NCBI RefSeq assembly: GCF_003814875.1
Contig: NZ_RKQF01000001.1
Coordinates: forward strand, 2,604,001 to 2,668,000
Source of the DNA: Streptomyces sp. Ag109_O5-1
Lineage (GTDB): Bacteria > Actinomycetota > Actinomycetes > Streptomycetales > Streptomycetaceae
Reading direction: 5' to 3'
DNA length: 64,000 bases
Below the pieces are notes generated by a model that saw nothing but the letters and a program-made list of their open reading frames with translations, was not told the DNA's origin and ran no database searches. Shown in pieces: positions 34,933 through 44,066 of the stretch; the stretch's first letter is position 1; the number at the start of each line of letters is the position of its first letter. A program made the position numbers and the translations under genes.

Positions 34933-36705
34933 TCATGTGCCGACGGTGGAAGTCGGGGCCTGGATGCGGGCGGAGGTGATCGTCATCGGCGTGCCGGTGA
35001 CGGCGATGAGATAGCTCCCCGGACCGCGGCCGCCCGGCATCACGCGGAAGCCTCCCGCGGGTTCCACTCGATAGTCGGCGGAGGCGTGCGGGGGCAGGAC
35101 GGCGGGACCCGAGGCGATCGTCCACCAGTCGGAGGCGCCCTGCCCGGTACGGCTCGCGAAGTGCGGCTCAAGCGCCGTACCTGTGGTGTTGACGGCCCGG
35201 ACGTCGATGGTGGTGACACCGATACCTGACCCGTGCTTGGCGAAGTGCGGTGTGAGGCTCATGCGCAGAGGCGGCGGGCTCGCGGCGGCGATGACGACGC
35301 ACACGAGGGCGGGGGCGAGCAGACCGGCCGCGACGGCTGCCTTGGCGCGGCGGCCGGTGAGGCGGGCCGGCCGGGGCTGCCAGGCGGTGGCGAAAGCGGC
35401 GGCCGGGACGGTGGCCGCGGCCGCCAGCCACAGCGGGGTCATCATCAGGAAGTAGCCGTCCTGGGAGCGCGTGGCCAGGTAGAACGCGATCCAGGGCACG
35501 ACGGTGAGGGTCGGGCCCAGCCGCCGGACGAACAGCAGCGTGGCCACGAGCAGGCCGAACAGGAGCAACTGGCTGCCGTAGGAGTAGTAGTCGAGGCGGC
35601 TGCTGCCGTCGGTGAAGTAGTAGGAGATACCCATCACGCCCTGACCGTGCAGAATCGCCTTCTGCTCCATGGGCAGCAGGATTCCGTTCAGCCAGGCCGG
35701 GAAGTCCTGTACGGCGAAGTACGCGTTGACCGCGGACCAGGTGAGAGCCGCTGTGGCCGTGTAGCGGGCGGTGACCGCCAGGGCCCGCCGGGGGCCGAGT
35801 TCACCGCGCCGGACGGCGTACAGGCCGATCAGCAGGAACGGGGCGAGGAACCAGGCGAGCTGCTGGGCGGCGCAGGCAGCGCCCAGACAGGCCGCCCGCA
35901 GTACGCCCCCTGGCCCGAGGTGGCCGCCCTCGCCCGTGCTGGGCCAGCGGACCACCACCGGGATGAGCAGAGCGAGTGCCGTGATGGCCGGATAGCCGGA
36001 GTAGGCGTAGTGGGGCAGGAAGCCGAAACCGAGGCAGACGGCCGTGGCCGCGGACCGCCACGGCGCCGGCAGCAGGAACCACAGCAGGAGCGAGGAGGCC
36101 AGGAGCGCGACGGTGGGGACCAGGGTGGCGGCTGCCGTCGAGTGGACGACGGCATGCACCGGTGCGGCGAGCAGCGCGGTCAGCGGCGGGTAGCCGTATG
36201 TGTAGTCGGCGCCGCCGGACATGGTCTTGGTGACCAGGACGCCGTGCTCGGCGAACAACCAGGGCCACGACTGACCGTAGACCGGGCGCCCGTGCAATAT
36301 CTCGTTCGCGGCCTGGGCGGTCAGCACGCCTTCGTCGCTGCCGGCGTGGTCGAGGAGATAGCCGCAGATCACCAGGGCGACGGCGGTGACCAGTACGGCC
36401 GCGTCGACCCGGATCAGCGCCCTGCGGGTGCGTACGAGAAGGCTGAGAACCGCACAGCCGAGGATCGCGGCGTAGCAGGCGGAGATGACGGCGGCGACCG
36501 GGGGGCTCGACGCCATCGCGGTGGTCCAGGCGGCGCGGGTGCCGATGAACAGGCTGATCGTGGCCACCAGGGTCATGCCCCGATGCCACTGCTGGGGCTC
36601 GGCGTCCGGGACGCCGAGAGCAGGGGTCGGGGGTGGTGCCGCCGGATGCGTCGCGGTGGGACGACGGTACTGGACGCCCATTCCGGCACGATGGGTGTCA
36701 GTCAA
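34933..36705 (-). CDS. Polytopic GT-C-type glycosyltransferase
   Basis: A ~590-aa membrane protein with about 12-13 helices. GSDEGVLTAQAANEILHGRP and ADYTYGYPPLTALLAAPVHA resemble the first loop of GT39/GT87 polyprenol-dependent glycosyltransferases. A ~100-residue extracytoplasmic tail follows the last helix. The start is uncertain: TTG 36705 has GGAGG at ideal spacing, while ATG 36681 lacks a site. The upstream region holds TCTAC/GTAGA dyads. It lies near the COG4705 cluster but is separated from it by a transporter relic. The sugar and acceptor are unknown. Confidence 0.82.
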   Translation of the reverse strand: MTDTHRAGMGVQYRRPTATHPAAPPPTPALGVPDAEPQQWHRGMTLVATISLFIGTRAAWTTAMASSPPVAAVISACYAAILGCAVLSLLVRTRRALIRVDAAVLVTAVALVICGYLLDHAGSDEGVLTAQAANEILHGRPVYGQSWPWLFAEHGVLVTKTMSGGADYTYGYPPLTALLAAPVHAVVHSTAAATLVPTVALLASSLLLWFLLPAPWRSAATAVCLGFGFLPHYAYSGYPAITALALLIPVVVRWPSTGEGGHLGPGGVLRAACLGAACAAQQLAWFLAPFLLIGLYAVRRGELGPRRALAVTARYTATAALTWSAVNAYFAVQDFPAWLNGILLPMEQKAILHGQGVMGISYYFTDGSSRLDYYSYGSQLLLFGLLVATLLFVRRLGPTLTVVPWIAFYLATRSQDGYFLMMTPLWLAAAATVPAAAFATAWQPRPARLTGRRAKAAVAAGLLAPALVCVVIAAASPPPLRMSLTPHFAKHGSGIGVTTIDVRAVNTTGTALEPHFASRTGQGASDWWTIASGPAVLPPHASADYRVEPAGGFRVMPGGRGPGSYLIAVTGTPMTITSARIQAPTSTVGT

Positions 36706-36770
36706 GAACTGCCTCCTCTGTCTCACCTCCACCGGGCGGCAACCACCTGTGGGCGGCCGCCCGAGAGTCA

Positions 36771-36788
36771 TCTACTACATCACGTAGA
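36771..36788. promoter_or_regulatory. TCTAC-N8-GTAGA dyad upstream of a glycosyltransferase
   Basis: TCTAC (36771-36775) and GTAGA (36784-36788) form an inverted repeat about 65 bp before the TTG of the glycosyltransferase. A second dyad, CTACAAGGCTGTAG, lies at 36922-36935 in the same gap. A similar CTACAAGTCGTAG precedes the glycosyltransferase at 44067. A repressor site is possible. Confidence 0.35.
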
Positions 36789-36987
36789 GGCAGATGGGGG
36801 CGGCGGGGTTCCGCCGAGCCGGAGGTTCGTCCGACCGCCCCGGCACGGGCGACGTACATCCACCGTTCAGGGCAGGGACGAATCGACGCCCCTTTCAGAT
36901 CATCTACACTTCACCAGACGTCTACAAGGCTGTAGCCGGTAAGCGGTTTGCATGAAATCGCCGGCCGCACAGGCGCCCGTCGTCCGG

Positions 36988-37677
36988 TCAGTGCACGGCG
37001 CGGTAACGGTGCTCCGGGCGTCCAGTGGCCCCGTAGCGCAGTTCGAGCCGGACCATGCCCTCCTTGACCAGGTAGGAGAGATAGCGCTGGGCCGTGGCAC
37101 GGGAGACGCCGGTGCGTTCGGCGGTCTCCGCGGCCGACAGGGCGTCCTGTGCGGTGCGCAGAGTCTGGTGCAGCAGGGCGAGCGTGGGCGCGGAGTGGCC
37201 CTTGGCGGGGACGCGGGGCACGGCCGGCGGGCGGGCGGCGCTGAACAGGGCGTCCACATCGGCCTGTTCGGTCTCGGGGACCGTGCCCAGGGCGTCCATG
37301 CGGTGCTGGAGTTCGCGGTAGGCGGTGAGTCGCTCGGCGAGGTCGGGTGCGCCGAAGGGCTTGACCAGGTAGCCGACGGCGCCGAGTTTCATCGCGATCC
37401 GCACCGAGGTGATGTCCCGGTCCGCGGTGATCATGATGGCGTCGGGCCGGTCGCCGCCCTCGTCCCCGCTCAGCCGGCGCAGCACGTCGAGTCCGCTGCC
37501 GTCCGGCAGGAAGATGTCGAGCAACAGCAGGTCCGGGTGGAGGGCGCGCACCGCGTCGAGCGCCGCGTCCACGGTCGCCGCCTGGCCGACCACCTCGAAG
37601 CCTTTGACGCGGGACGCGTAGTCGCAGTGGATGCGGCTGACCCGGAAGTCGTCGTCCACCACCAGGGTCCGGATCAC
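36988..37677 (-). CDS. CitB/DctR-type response regulator
   Basis: A 229-aa regulator of the CitB (DpiA/DctR) family. The receiver has VDDDFRVSRIH, phospho-acceptor D54 in LLLDIFLPDGSGL and K in YLVKPFGAPDL. A linker leads to a C-terminal HTH, AAETAERTGVSRATAQRYLS, as expected for this class. It overlaps the kinase gene by four bases (ATGA), so the kinase comes first and both are made together. The divergent ABC importer is its probable target. Such systems usually sense small carboxylates or similar nutrients. Confidence 0.93.
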   Translation of the reverse strand: MIRTLVVDDDFRVSRIHCDYASRVKGFEVVGQAATVDAALDAVRALHPDLLLLDIFLPDGSGLDVLRRLSGDEGGDRPDAIMITADRDITSVRIAMKLGAVGYLVKPFGAPDLAERLTAYRELQHRMDALGTVPETEQADVDALFSAARPPAVPRVPAKGHSAPTLALLHQTLRTAQDALSAAETAERTGVSRATAQRYLSYLVKEGMVRLELRYGATGRPEHRYRAVH

Positions 37678-39377
37678 CAGCGGTCACCTCCTGCGATGCC
37701 GTCCGGCGCGCCGACCGGCACCGGCGGAGCCGTCGTGAACAGGGCGCCCTGCGGGGCAGGGACGGTGTCGGGCACGGGCAACGTCAGAGCGAACACCGCA
37801 CCTGGCCCCTCGCTGACCGTGATCGTGCCACCGTGCCGCTGCACCAGCCGGTGGACGAGAGCGAGTCCGAGGCCGCGCCGTGCGGTGCCCCGGTCCGGAC
37901 GGGTCGACCAGCCGTCCTCGAAGATCGACTCGGCGGTGCCCGGCGGAATGCCCGGCCCGGTGTCGGCCACCTCCACCCTCACCACGTCGACGGCCTCGAT
38001 CAACGACAGCCGTACCTCGGGACCGCCCGGCGGCGCCGGCCAGGTCGCGGACGCGGACGCGTCGATCGCGTTGTCCAGCAGGTTGCCGACGATGGTCAGC
38101 AGCCGGCGCAGATGAGGCGGGTCCCCGCCGAGCGCGGAGTCGTCGCTGAGGACGATCCGCACCCCGCGTTCGGCGCCCACCGTGATCTTGGCGACGATCA
38201 GTCCCACGAGCAGCGGGTTGCCGATCCGCTCCCGTACGGATTCGGTCAGCGCCTGCTCGGCGCCGGCCGTCTCGACGGCGAACTCGTACGCGGCGTCGTG
38301 ATCGCCGATGTCGAGCAGCCCGGCCATCGTGTGCATACGGTTGGTGAACTCGTGCTGCTGGGCGCGCAACGCGTCGGTGAGCCCGCGCACCGAGTCCAGT
38401 TCGCGCAGCAGCCCGATGAGCTCGGTGCGGTCGCGCACGGTGACCACCGCACCCAGTTCACGGCCGTGCAGGGCCACCGGCATCCGGTTGACGACCAGGC
38501 AGTGGTCGTCGGTGAGCACGCTGATGTCGCTGCCCGTCAGGGTGCCGTCCAGGGCGCGGCGCAGCCGCCCGTCCGGCAGCACCTCCGCCAGCGTGCGGCC
38601 TAGCGCGGTGCCGAGGCCGAGCAGGTCGCGGGCCTCGTCGTTGACCACCGTGATCCTGCCGTCGGGGTCGAAGGCGACGACTCCCTCACGGATGCCGTGC
38701 AGCATCGCCTCCCGGTCCTGCAGCAACCCTGCGATCTCCTCCAGTTCCAGCCCGAACGTCGTCCGCTTGAGCCGCCTGGCCAGCAGGAACGCGGCCGTCG
38801 AGCCGAGCGCGACGGCGATGGCGCTGTACAGGGCGAAGGTGGGCAGTTCGCGCCACAGTTCGCCCAGCACATCGCGCTCGGGAATGCCCGCGGACACCTC
38901 GCCGACCAGCTTGCCGGTGGGCCCGAGCAACGGAGCCTTGCCGTTGGCGGAACGCCCGGTCGCGCCCTGGTCGGTACCGACCTGGGGCCTGCCGTCCAGC
39001 ACCACGATCGGATCGCCCGTCGGTTCGCCGATCAGCGCGGGGTCGGGGTGGGAGTGGCGGATGCCACGCAGGTCGAGTACGACCACGTACGACGCCCCGG
39101 ACGCCTTGCGGATCCGTTCGGCCACGGTCTGCACGACGTGGCCGCCGCCCCCGTACTGCATGGCCTGCCGGATCTGCGGGTCGGCGGCCGTGGTCTGCGC
39201 GATGTCGAGCGCCCGCTGCTCGTAGGCGCGGTCGATCTCGCCCCGCTGCGCGAAGGCGAACAGCACGAAACCGATCAGCCCGGTCAGCGCCAGGATGACC
39301 AGCTGGTTGGCCAGGATCCGCGCGGAGAGCCTCCCCTTCCCGCCACGGCCGGGGATCGGGATGCGGATGGGTTTCAC
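37674..39377 (-). CDS. CitA/DcuS-type sensor histidine kinase
   Basis: A 567-aa kinase. Helix 1 is at ~20-42, an extracytoplasmic PAS-like (sCache/CitA) domain at ~45-175 includes YVVVLDLRGIRHSHPDPALI, and helix 2 is at ~180-200. A cytoplasmic PAS (GVVAFDPDGRITVVNDEARD) follows. The phospho-acceptor H342 lies in LRAQQHEFTNRMHTMAGLLD, and the HATPase has NLLDNAIDAS and DTGPGIPPGTAESIFEDGWS. This is the full CitA architecture, which reads an external ligand. The GTG start 39377 follows GAGAGACACCC; longer frames lack homology. It is divergent from the ABC importer by 233 bp. Confidence 0.92.
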   Translation of the reverse strand: MKPIRIPIPGRGGKGRLSARILANQLVILALTGLIGFVLFAFAQRGEIDRAYEQRALDIAQTTAADPQIRQAMQYGGGGHVVQTVAERIRKASGASYVVVLDLRGIRHSHPDPALIGEPTGDPIVVLDGRPQVGTDQGATGRSANGKAPLLGPTGKLVGEVSAGIPERDVLGELWRELPTFALYSAIAVALGSTAAFLLARRLKRTTFGLELEEIAGLLQDREAMLHGIREGVVAFDPDGRITVVNDEARDLLGLGTALGRTLAEVLPDGRLRRALDGTLTGSDISVLTDDHCLVVNRMPVALHGRELGAVVTVRDRTELIGLLRELDSVRGLTDALRAQQHEFTNRMHTMAGLLDIGDHDAAYEFAVETAGAEQALTESVRERIGNPLLVGLIVAKITVGAERGVRIVLSDDSALGGDPPHLRRLLTIVGNLLDNAIDASASATWPAPPGGPEVRLSLIEAVDVVRVEVADTGPGIPPGTAESIFEDGWSTRPDRGTARRGLGLALVHRLVQRHGGTITVSEGPGAVFALTLPVPDTVPAPQGALFTTAPPVPVGAPDGIAGGDRW

Positions 39378-39482
39378 GGGTGTCTCTCGCCTGCCGTACG
39401 GGCCGGGCTCGGCCCCTGTGCCGTACCCGTGGTGGCGTGATTGTGCCCCTGCCATCGGCCTTCTGCCCACCCCCGGCTCACT

Positions 39483-39520
39483 GAGCAGAACGAGCAGAAC
39501 CCCGGCTAACACGGCTAACG
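39483..39520. repeat. Two 9-bp tandem repeats in the regulator-importer gap
   Basis: GAGCAGAAC occurs twice in tandem (39483-39491, 39492-39500), followed by CGGCTAACA and CGGCTAACG (39503-39511, 39512-39520). The block lies about 90 bp before the ABC importer start and 110 bp from the kinase start. It is a candidate binding site for the CitB-type regulator. Confidence 0.5.
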
Positions 39521-39610
39521 CGGGATACGGATGAAACAGCGACGTAACACCCGGTGGCCTCTAGCGTCTGCCTTCCTCGACCTCCGAGGTCAGGAAGGAG
39601 ACAGCCTCAG

Positions 39611-40471
39611 ATGGCTTCACGAAACGATGCCGCGGTGAGCCCGGCCGCCGAGAAGGACGGCCAGGACAGCGCGCGAGTCGAGATTTCCGGGCTCACCAAA
39701 CGATTTCTGACTCCTGCGGGTGAGGTGTTCACGGCGCTGCAGGACGTTTCGTTCACCGTGGAGCCCGGCCAGTTCTGCGCGGTGGTGGGCCCGACCGGCT
39801 GCGGCAAGTCGACGACGCTGGGCATGGTGTCCGGGCTCGACCGGCCCAGCGAGGGCTCGGTCCGGGTCGGCGGCCGCGAGGTGGACGGCGTCACCGACGG
39901 CGTCAGCTTCATGTTCCAGGCCGACGCGCTGCTGCCCTGGAAGACCGTGCTCGGCAATGTGCTGATGGGCCCCGTCTTCCGCGGAGTGCCCAAACAGCGG
40001 GCCCAGGTCTCGGCGCGCGACTGGCTGCGCCGGGTGGGCCTCGCGGGGTTCGAGGACCGCTACCCGCACCAGCTCTCCGGCGGTATGCGCAAACGCGTGG
40101 CGATGGCCGCGGCGCTGATCAACGAACCCCGGATCCTGATCATGGATGAGCCGTTCGGCGCCCTCGACGTGCAGACCAAGGCGATCATGTCGACCGAACT
40201 GCTGGGTCTGTGGGAGCAGATCCGCCCGTCGGTCATCTTCATCACCCACGACCTCGACGAGGCCGTGGCGCTCGCCGACCGGGTCGTCGTCATGACGTCC
40301 AGCCCCGGGTCGGTCAAGGCGGTCTTCGACATCGACCTGCCGCGGCCGCGCGGCTCGGTCCAGGAGATCCGCTTCCAGCCCCGCTTCATCGAACTTCAGC
40401 ACCAGATCTGGGACTCGCTGCGCGAGGAGGTGGAGCGCGCCTACGCACGCACCGCAGGAGGTACGGCATGA
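39611..40471 (+). CDS. ABC importer ATP-binding protein (SsuB/TauB/NrtD-like)
   Basis: A 286-aa ATPase: Walker A VVGPTGCGKSTTL (59-71), Q-loop MFQADALLPWKTVLGNV, signature HQLSGGMRKRVAMAAALI, Walker B ILIMDEPFGALD and switch HDLDEAVALADRV. This pattern belongs to importers of nitrate, sulfonate, taurine or thiamine precursors. ATG 39611 lies some ten bases after GGAAGGAG; a longer frame to 39554 lacks homology. Its stop overlaps the permease start (ATGA). It is the first gene of a three-gene operon. Confidence 0.94.
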   Translation: MASRNDAAVSPAAEKDGQDSARVEISGLTKRFLTPAGEVFTALQDVSFTVEPGQFCAVVGPTGCGKSTTLGMVSGLDRPSEGSVRVGGREVDGVTDGVSFMFQADALLPWKTVLGNVLMGPVFRGVPKQRAQVSARDWLRRVGLAGFEDRYPHQLSGGMRKRVAMAAALINEPRILIMDEPFGALDVQTKAIMSTELLGLWEQIRPSVIFITHDLDEAVALADRVVVMTSSPGSVKAVFDIDLPRPRGSVQEIRFQPRFIELQHQIWDSLREEVERAYARTAGGTA

Positions 40472-41346
40472 GCACGGCGTCCGCAGTTTCCCCCGCTCCC
40501 GTCGAGAGCAGCGCACAGCTTTCGGCCGGGGCCGCCAAACGCGCTCGCCGGCGCCGCGTCGCCCTGGTGTGGGCGGGCCGCATCGGCCTCGCGGTCCTCG
40601 TCATCGGCGGCTGGCAGGCCTTCACCACCTGGGGGATAGTCGACCCGTTCTTCTTCGGGCAGCCCTCCGGCATCGCCAAGCGGCTGGTCGACCTCTTCCG
40701 GCACGGCACCGAGTTCGGGTCCTTCTACGCGAACATCTGGACGACGATCCAGGAGGCACTGGTCGGCTTCGCCCTCGGGGCCGTCACCGGCGTGGTCTTC
40801 GGTGTCGCACTGGGCCAGAGCCGCTTCCTCGCCGACGTCCTCGGCCCCTACATCAAGATGGTCAACGCGATCCCGCGGATCGTCCTCGGCTCGATCTTCA
40901 TCGTTGCGTTCGGCATCGGCGTGCTGCCGAAGATCCTGCTCGCCGCGGTGCTGGTGTTCTTCATCGTCTTCTTCAACGCCTTCCAGGGCGTGCGCGAGGT
41001 CGACCGCAACATCCTCGCCAACGCCAGGGTGCTCGGCGCCTCCCAGCTGCAGATCATCCGGCACGTCACCGTGCCCTCAGCACTCACCTGGATCATCGCC
41101 AGCCTGCACAGCGCCTTCGGCTTCGCGATCGTCGGCGCGCTGGTCGGCGAGGTGCTCGGCGCGCAGAGCGGCCTCGGCCTGGTCATCAAGACCGCGCAGA
41201 ACAACTTCGACCCCAACGGCGTGTTCGCCACGATGCTCGTCATCTCGGTCATCGTGCTCGGCGCCGAGTGGGTGATCGGCAAGCTCGAGCACCGGCTGCT
41301 GTCCTGGCGACCGCCGGCCCCCTCCGAGGCGTCCAACGCCCTCTGA
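40468..41346 (+). CDS. ABC importer permease (SsuC/TauC-like)
   Basis: A 292-aa permease with about six helices of the BPD_transp_1 type. GGWQAFTTWGIVDPFFFGQP is followed by the cytoplasmic coupling motif FNAFQGVREVDRNILANARV-LGAS, and then EVLGAQSGLGLVI. ATG 40468 overlaps the ATPase stop and has AGGAGG upstream. Two copies would pair with the ATPase. The family imports sulfonates, nitrate, bicarbonate or hydroxymethylpyrimidine. Confidence 0.94.
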   Translation: MSTASAVSPAPVESSAQLSAGAAKRARRRRVALVWAGRIGLAVLVIGGWQAFTTWGIVDPFFFGQPSGIAKRLVDLFRHGTEFGSFYANIWTTIQEALVGFALGAVTGVVFGVALGQSRFLADVLGPYIKMVNAIPRIVLGSIFIVAFGIGVLPKILLAAVLVFFIVFFNAFQGVREVDRNILANARVLGASQLQIIRHVTVPSALTWIIASLHSAFGFAIVGALVGEVLGAQSGLGLVIKTAQNNFDPNGVFATMLVISVIVLGAEWVIGKLEHRLLSWRPPAPSEASNAL

Positions 41347-41413
41347 CCCGGCTCCTCGCCTCCCCCTCCCCCGTTCTTCCCTGTTCGACCTCACCAAAGG
41401 AATGTGGCCAGCC

Positions 41414-42508
41414 ATGTCCAGACGACCCGTCACCGTTGCCGCGTCTCTCCTCGCCGTTCTCACCCTCGGCGCGACCGCCGCCTGTTCCGGCAACTCCGGC
41501 AGCACCACCGCGAGCAGCGGCTCCGGCTCCACACCGACCGTCAAGCTCATGGTCGGCGGCATCGACAAGCAGATCTACCTGCCCTACCAGCTCGCCCAGA
41601 ACCTCGGCTTCTACAAGAAGTACGGCGTCGACGTCCAGCTCAGCACCGAGCAGGACGGCGGTGTCGGCGCCGAGGAGGCCATGGCGTCGGGGCAGGTGGA
41701 CATGGCGGGCGCCTGGTACAACCACACGATCGAGTTCCAGGCGAAGGGCAAGGCGGTCGAGGACGTCGTCCAGCTGTCCGGCGCACCGGGCGAGCGGGAG
41801 ATGTGCACCAAGAAGTCGGGCGTCACCTCGGGCGCCGACTTCAAGGGCAAGACCCTCGGCGTCACCGACCTCGGCTCGGGCACCGACACGCTCACCCAGT
41901 TCCTGGCCGCCAAGAAGGGCGTCAAGACCAGCCAGTTCCACCGCATCGGGGTCGGCGCGGGCTCCACCGCCATCGCCGCCATGCAGAACGGCAAGGTCGA
42001 CTGCGTGATGACGACGCAGCCGACGGTCGCCGCGATCCAGAAGAAGGGTGTCGGCAGCTCCGCGATCGACCTGGCCACCACGCAGGGCGCCACGGCAGCC
42101 ATGGGCGGCGCCTACCCCGCGGCCAGTGTGCTCGCCCGCACCGACTGGGTGAACTCGCACAAGGACACGGTGCAGAAGGTGGTCGACGCACTCGTCGCCA
42201 CCATGCACTGGATCAACACGCACAGCGCGGCCGACATCGCGAACAAGCTGCCGGCGTCGTTCGTGTCGAACCAGCTGGTGACCAAGGCCGACTACATCAC
42301 CGCCCTGACCGAGGACAAGGGCCAGTTCCTCCCGGACGGCATCATGCCGGCCGGCGGCCCGAAGACCTCCCTGGCCACGGAGCATCTGGTCGGCAACGTG
42401 CAGGGCTCGGTGGACCTCAGCAAGACGTTCACCAACGACTTCGCCCTCCAGGCCAACAAGTCCGAAGGCTTCAAGACCACCACGACCCCGGCAGGACCGA
42501 CCGGCTGA
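41414..42508 (+). CDS. ABC importer substrate-binding lipoprotein (NMT1/SsuA-like)
   Basis: A 364-aa lipoprotein. The signal peptide ends in a lipobox LGATAAC with the lipidated Cys near residue 23, followed by a Ser/Thr/Gly linker. The binding domain has DKQIYLPYQLAQNLGFYKKY, GAEEAMASGQVDMAGAWYNH and KGKTLGVTDLGSGTDTLTQF, the two-lobe pattern of NMT1/SsuA proteins. KVDCVMTTQPTVAAI is also typical. ATG 41414 is the likely start; an ATG at 41402 is an alternative. The ligand cannot be named. The CitA-type kinase next door suggests a regulated nutrient. Confidence 0.92.
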   Translation: MSRRPVTVAASLLAVLTLGATAACSGNSGSTTASSGSGSTPTVKLMVGGIDKQIYLPYQLAQNLGFYKKYGVDVQLSTEQDGGVGAEEAMASGQVDMAGAWYNHTIEFQAKGKAVEDVVQLSGAPGEREMCTKKSGVTSGADFKGKTLGVTDLGSGTDTLTQFLAAKKGVKTSQFHRIGVGAGSTAIAAMQNGKVDCVMTTQPTVAAIQKKGVGSSAIDLATTQGATAAMGGAYPAASVLARTDWVNSHKDTVQKVVDALVATMHWINTHSAADIANKLPASFVSNQLVTKADYITALTEDKGQFLPDGIMPAGGPKTSLATEHLVGNVQGSVDLSKTFTNDFALQANKSEGFKTTTTPAGPTG

Positions 42509-42511
42509 ACC

Positions 42512-42560
42512 CCGCGGGCCCAGGGCCGCTCGGGTGCCAGCCACCCGGGCGGCCCCGCGG
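42512..42560 (+). terminator. Terminator after the ABC importer operon
   Basis: An extended hairpin pairs CCGCGG (42512-42517) with CCGCGG (42555-42560), and an inner GGCCGCTCGGGTG with CACCCGGGCGGCC, one mismatch, around a CCAGC loop. It begins four bases after the importer stop. Confidence 0.7.
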
Positions 42561-42565
42561 CATGC

Positions 42566-42898
42566 TCACCCACCTGTCCATGCCCCTTGTGTCTCGTCCT
42601 GGCCGACAGGAAGGAGCAGGGTGAACGTGGCCGGATGCCCGCTGGTCAGGGAGAGCCTGCCGCCGAGTGAGACGGCGAGGTCGCGGGCGAGGGCCAGGCC
42701 GATGCCCGTTCCGTGCACGTCCCCGGTACGGCCGCGGTCGAAGAGCCGGGACGGTTCGCCCGTCACGGCGCCCTCGTCGCTCACGTCGAGGGCGAGGGCG
42801 TCCTCCAGGTCGCGCACCGCCACCCGGACCGTGCCGCGCCCGTGCACCCGGGCGTTGTCCAGCAGGATGCCGAGCACCTCCGACACGGACCCGCCCGG
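42566..42898 (-). pseudogene. Histidine kinase relic (ATPase domain only)
   Basis: The frame reads VSEVLGILLDNARVHGRGTV, LFDRGRTGDVHGTGIGLALA and RDLAVSLGGRLSLTSGHPAT, the N, F and G boxes of an HATPase domain, and ends naturally at 42566. Everything before the N box is missing, including the phospho-acceptor histidine. At about 42898 it abuts a response-regulator fragment on the other strand. Confidence 0.75.
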
Positions 42899-42904
42899 AA
42901 CGAG

Positions 42905-43069
42905 AACTGGTTCGGCTCCACCAAGACCCTCGACGTGACCTTGGCGGGTCTGCGCCGCAGACTGACCGAGGCAGCACAGACGGACGGGCGGCAGGCCCGG
43001 CTGCCCCGGATCACCACGTTGCGGGGGCACGGGTACCGGCTGGAACGGCAGTCGGATCCGCCGCATTGA
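42905..43069 (+). pseudogene. OmpR-family response regulator relic (winged-helix end)
   Basis: The frame reads NWFGSTKTLDVTLAGLRRRL and LPRITTLRGHGYRLERQ, the recognition helix and last hairpin of an OmpR-type winged helix, and ends at a proper stop. Only about 55 residues remain, with no receiver. It lies back to back with the kinase fragment. The two were probably one operon before an inversion with deletion. Confidence 0.75.
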
Positions 43070-43122
43070 CCGGATCGAGAAGGTGCGCAGGACGCCCCCG
43101 GTACGGCGAGCACCTTGCCGGT

Positions 43123-44061
43123 TCACAATGCCGAACGGCGGGCCAGCAGCGCCAGGACCAACAACCCGGGGGCCATCGGCAGCCACCCGGTCAGCAGGCG
43201 GTAGCCGAGGACCGTCGAGACCGCCGCCGGTCCCGGCGCGCCGGCCGCCGTGAGCGCGAGGGCGAGCGCGGCGTCCAGAGACCCGAGCCCGCCCGGCGTC
43301 GGCAGCAGCGCTGCCGCGCCGCTGGCGACCAGGTAGGCCATGACCACGCGACTCGCGGGAAGGCCGAGGCCGATCGCATGGACCATGGCGACGACCACAC
43401 CGGCATGCAGCAGAGCGAACGCGACCGACCCGCCCCACAGCGCGCAGGCCCGCGCCCGGCACCGGTGCACGTCCCGCACGTCGGCGAAGGCTCGGCTCAC
43501 CTCTCGTCTGAGGCGGCCGCTGATCGCGACCGCCAGGACTACAGCTCCGGCCGCCACCGGTAGCAGGACCAGCACATGCGGGACCCGCGCGGAGAGATGG
43601 ACCGTGCCGGGCGAGGCGACCAGGAGGGCCACGCCCAGCGCGCACCGGACGATCCCGCCGACGGCCGCCTTCACCGCCAGCGCGGTCGCCGAGCGCCGAG
43701 CGGACAGCCCGCAGCGCGCCAGGAACCGCAGGTTGACCACCGTCGCTCCGGCCCCGGCCGGAAGGAGGTGGTTGGCGGCGCCGGCCGCGAACTGCGCCGC
43801 CACCAGCCGCCCTCTGGGCAGCCGTTCGATCACCGCGCCCTGCTGCGCCACGGCCGCGCACACCCATGTGGCCACGGCGGCGACGCAGGCGAGCACCAGC
43901 CACTCCCCGTCGGCGGCGGCCAGCCGATCGGTGCCGCTGTCGAGCGTGGCCCGGTGCGCGGCGAGCATCCAGCCGGCGGCGGCGAGCACGATCAGGGTGA
44001 TTCCCAGCTGGAAGTACAGGCGCCTGCCCACGGTGATCGGCAGGGTCTCGGTCGCGGTCAC
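43123..44061 (-). CDS. LPG-synthase-TM / YbhN-like membrane protein
   Basis: A ~312-aa protein with 8 or so helices and the conserved segments FAAGAANHLLPAGAGATVVN, LSARRSATALAVKAAVGG and MAYLVASGAAALLPTPGGLG. These match the lysylphosphatidylglycerol synthase transmembrane (UPF0104/YbhN, AglD-like) family, which is often linked to lipid or glycolipid handling. No aminoacyl-transfer domain is attached. GTG 44061 has GGGGAGG at good spacing. GTG 44070 overlaps the glycosyltransferase stop (GTGA) but has no spacing. Both genes form an operon. Confidence 0.85.
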   Translation of the reverse strand: MTATETLPITVGRRLYFQLGITLIVLAAAGWMLAAHRATLDSGTDRLAAADGEWLVLACVAAVATWVCAAVAQQGAVIERLPRGRLVAAQFAAGAANHLLPAGAGATVVNLRFLARCGLSARRSATALAVKAAVGGIVRCALGVALLVASPGTVHLSARVPHVLVLLPVAAGAVVLAVAISGRLRREVSRAFADVRDVHRCRARACALWGGSVAFALLHAGVVVAMVHAIGLGLPASRVVMAYLVASGAAALLPTPGGLGSLDAALALALTAAGAPGPAAVSTVLGYRLLTGWLPMAPGLLVLALLARRSAL

Positions 44062-44066
44062 GACGG

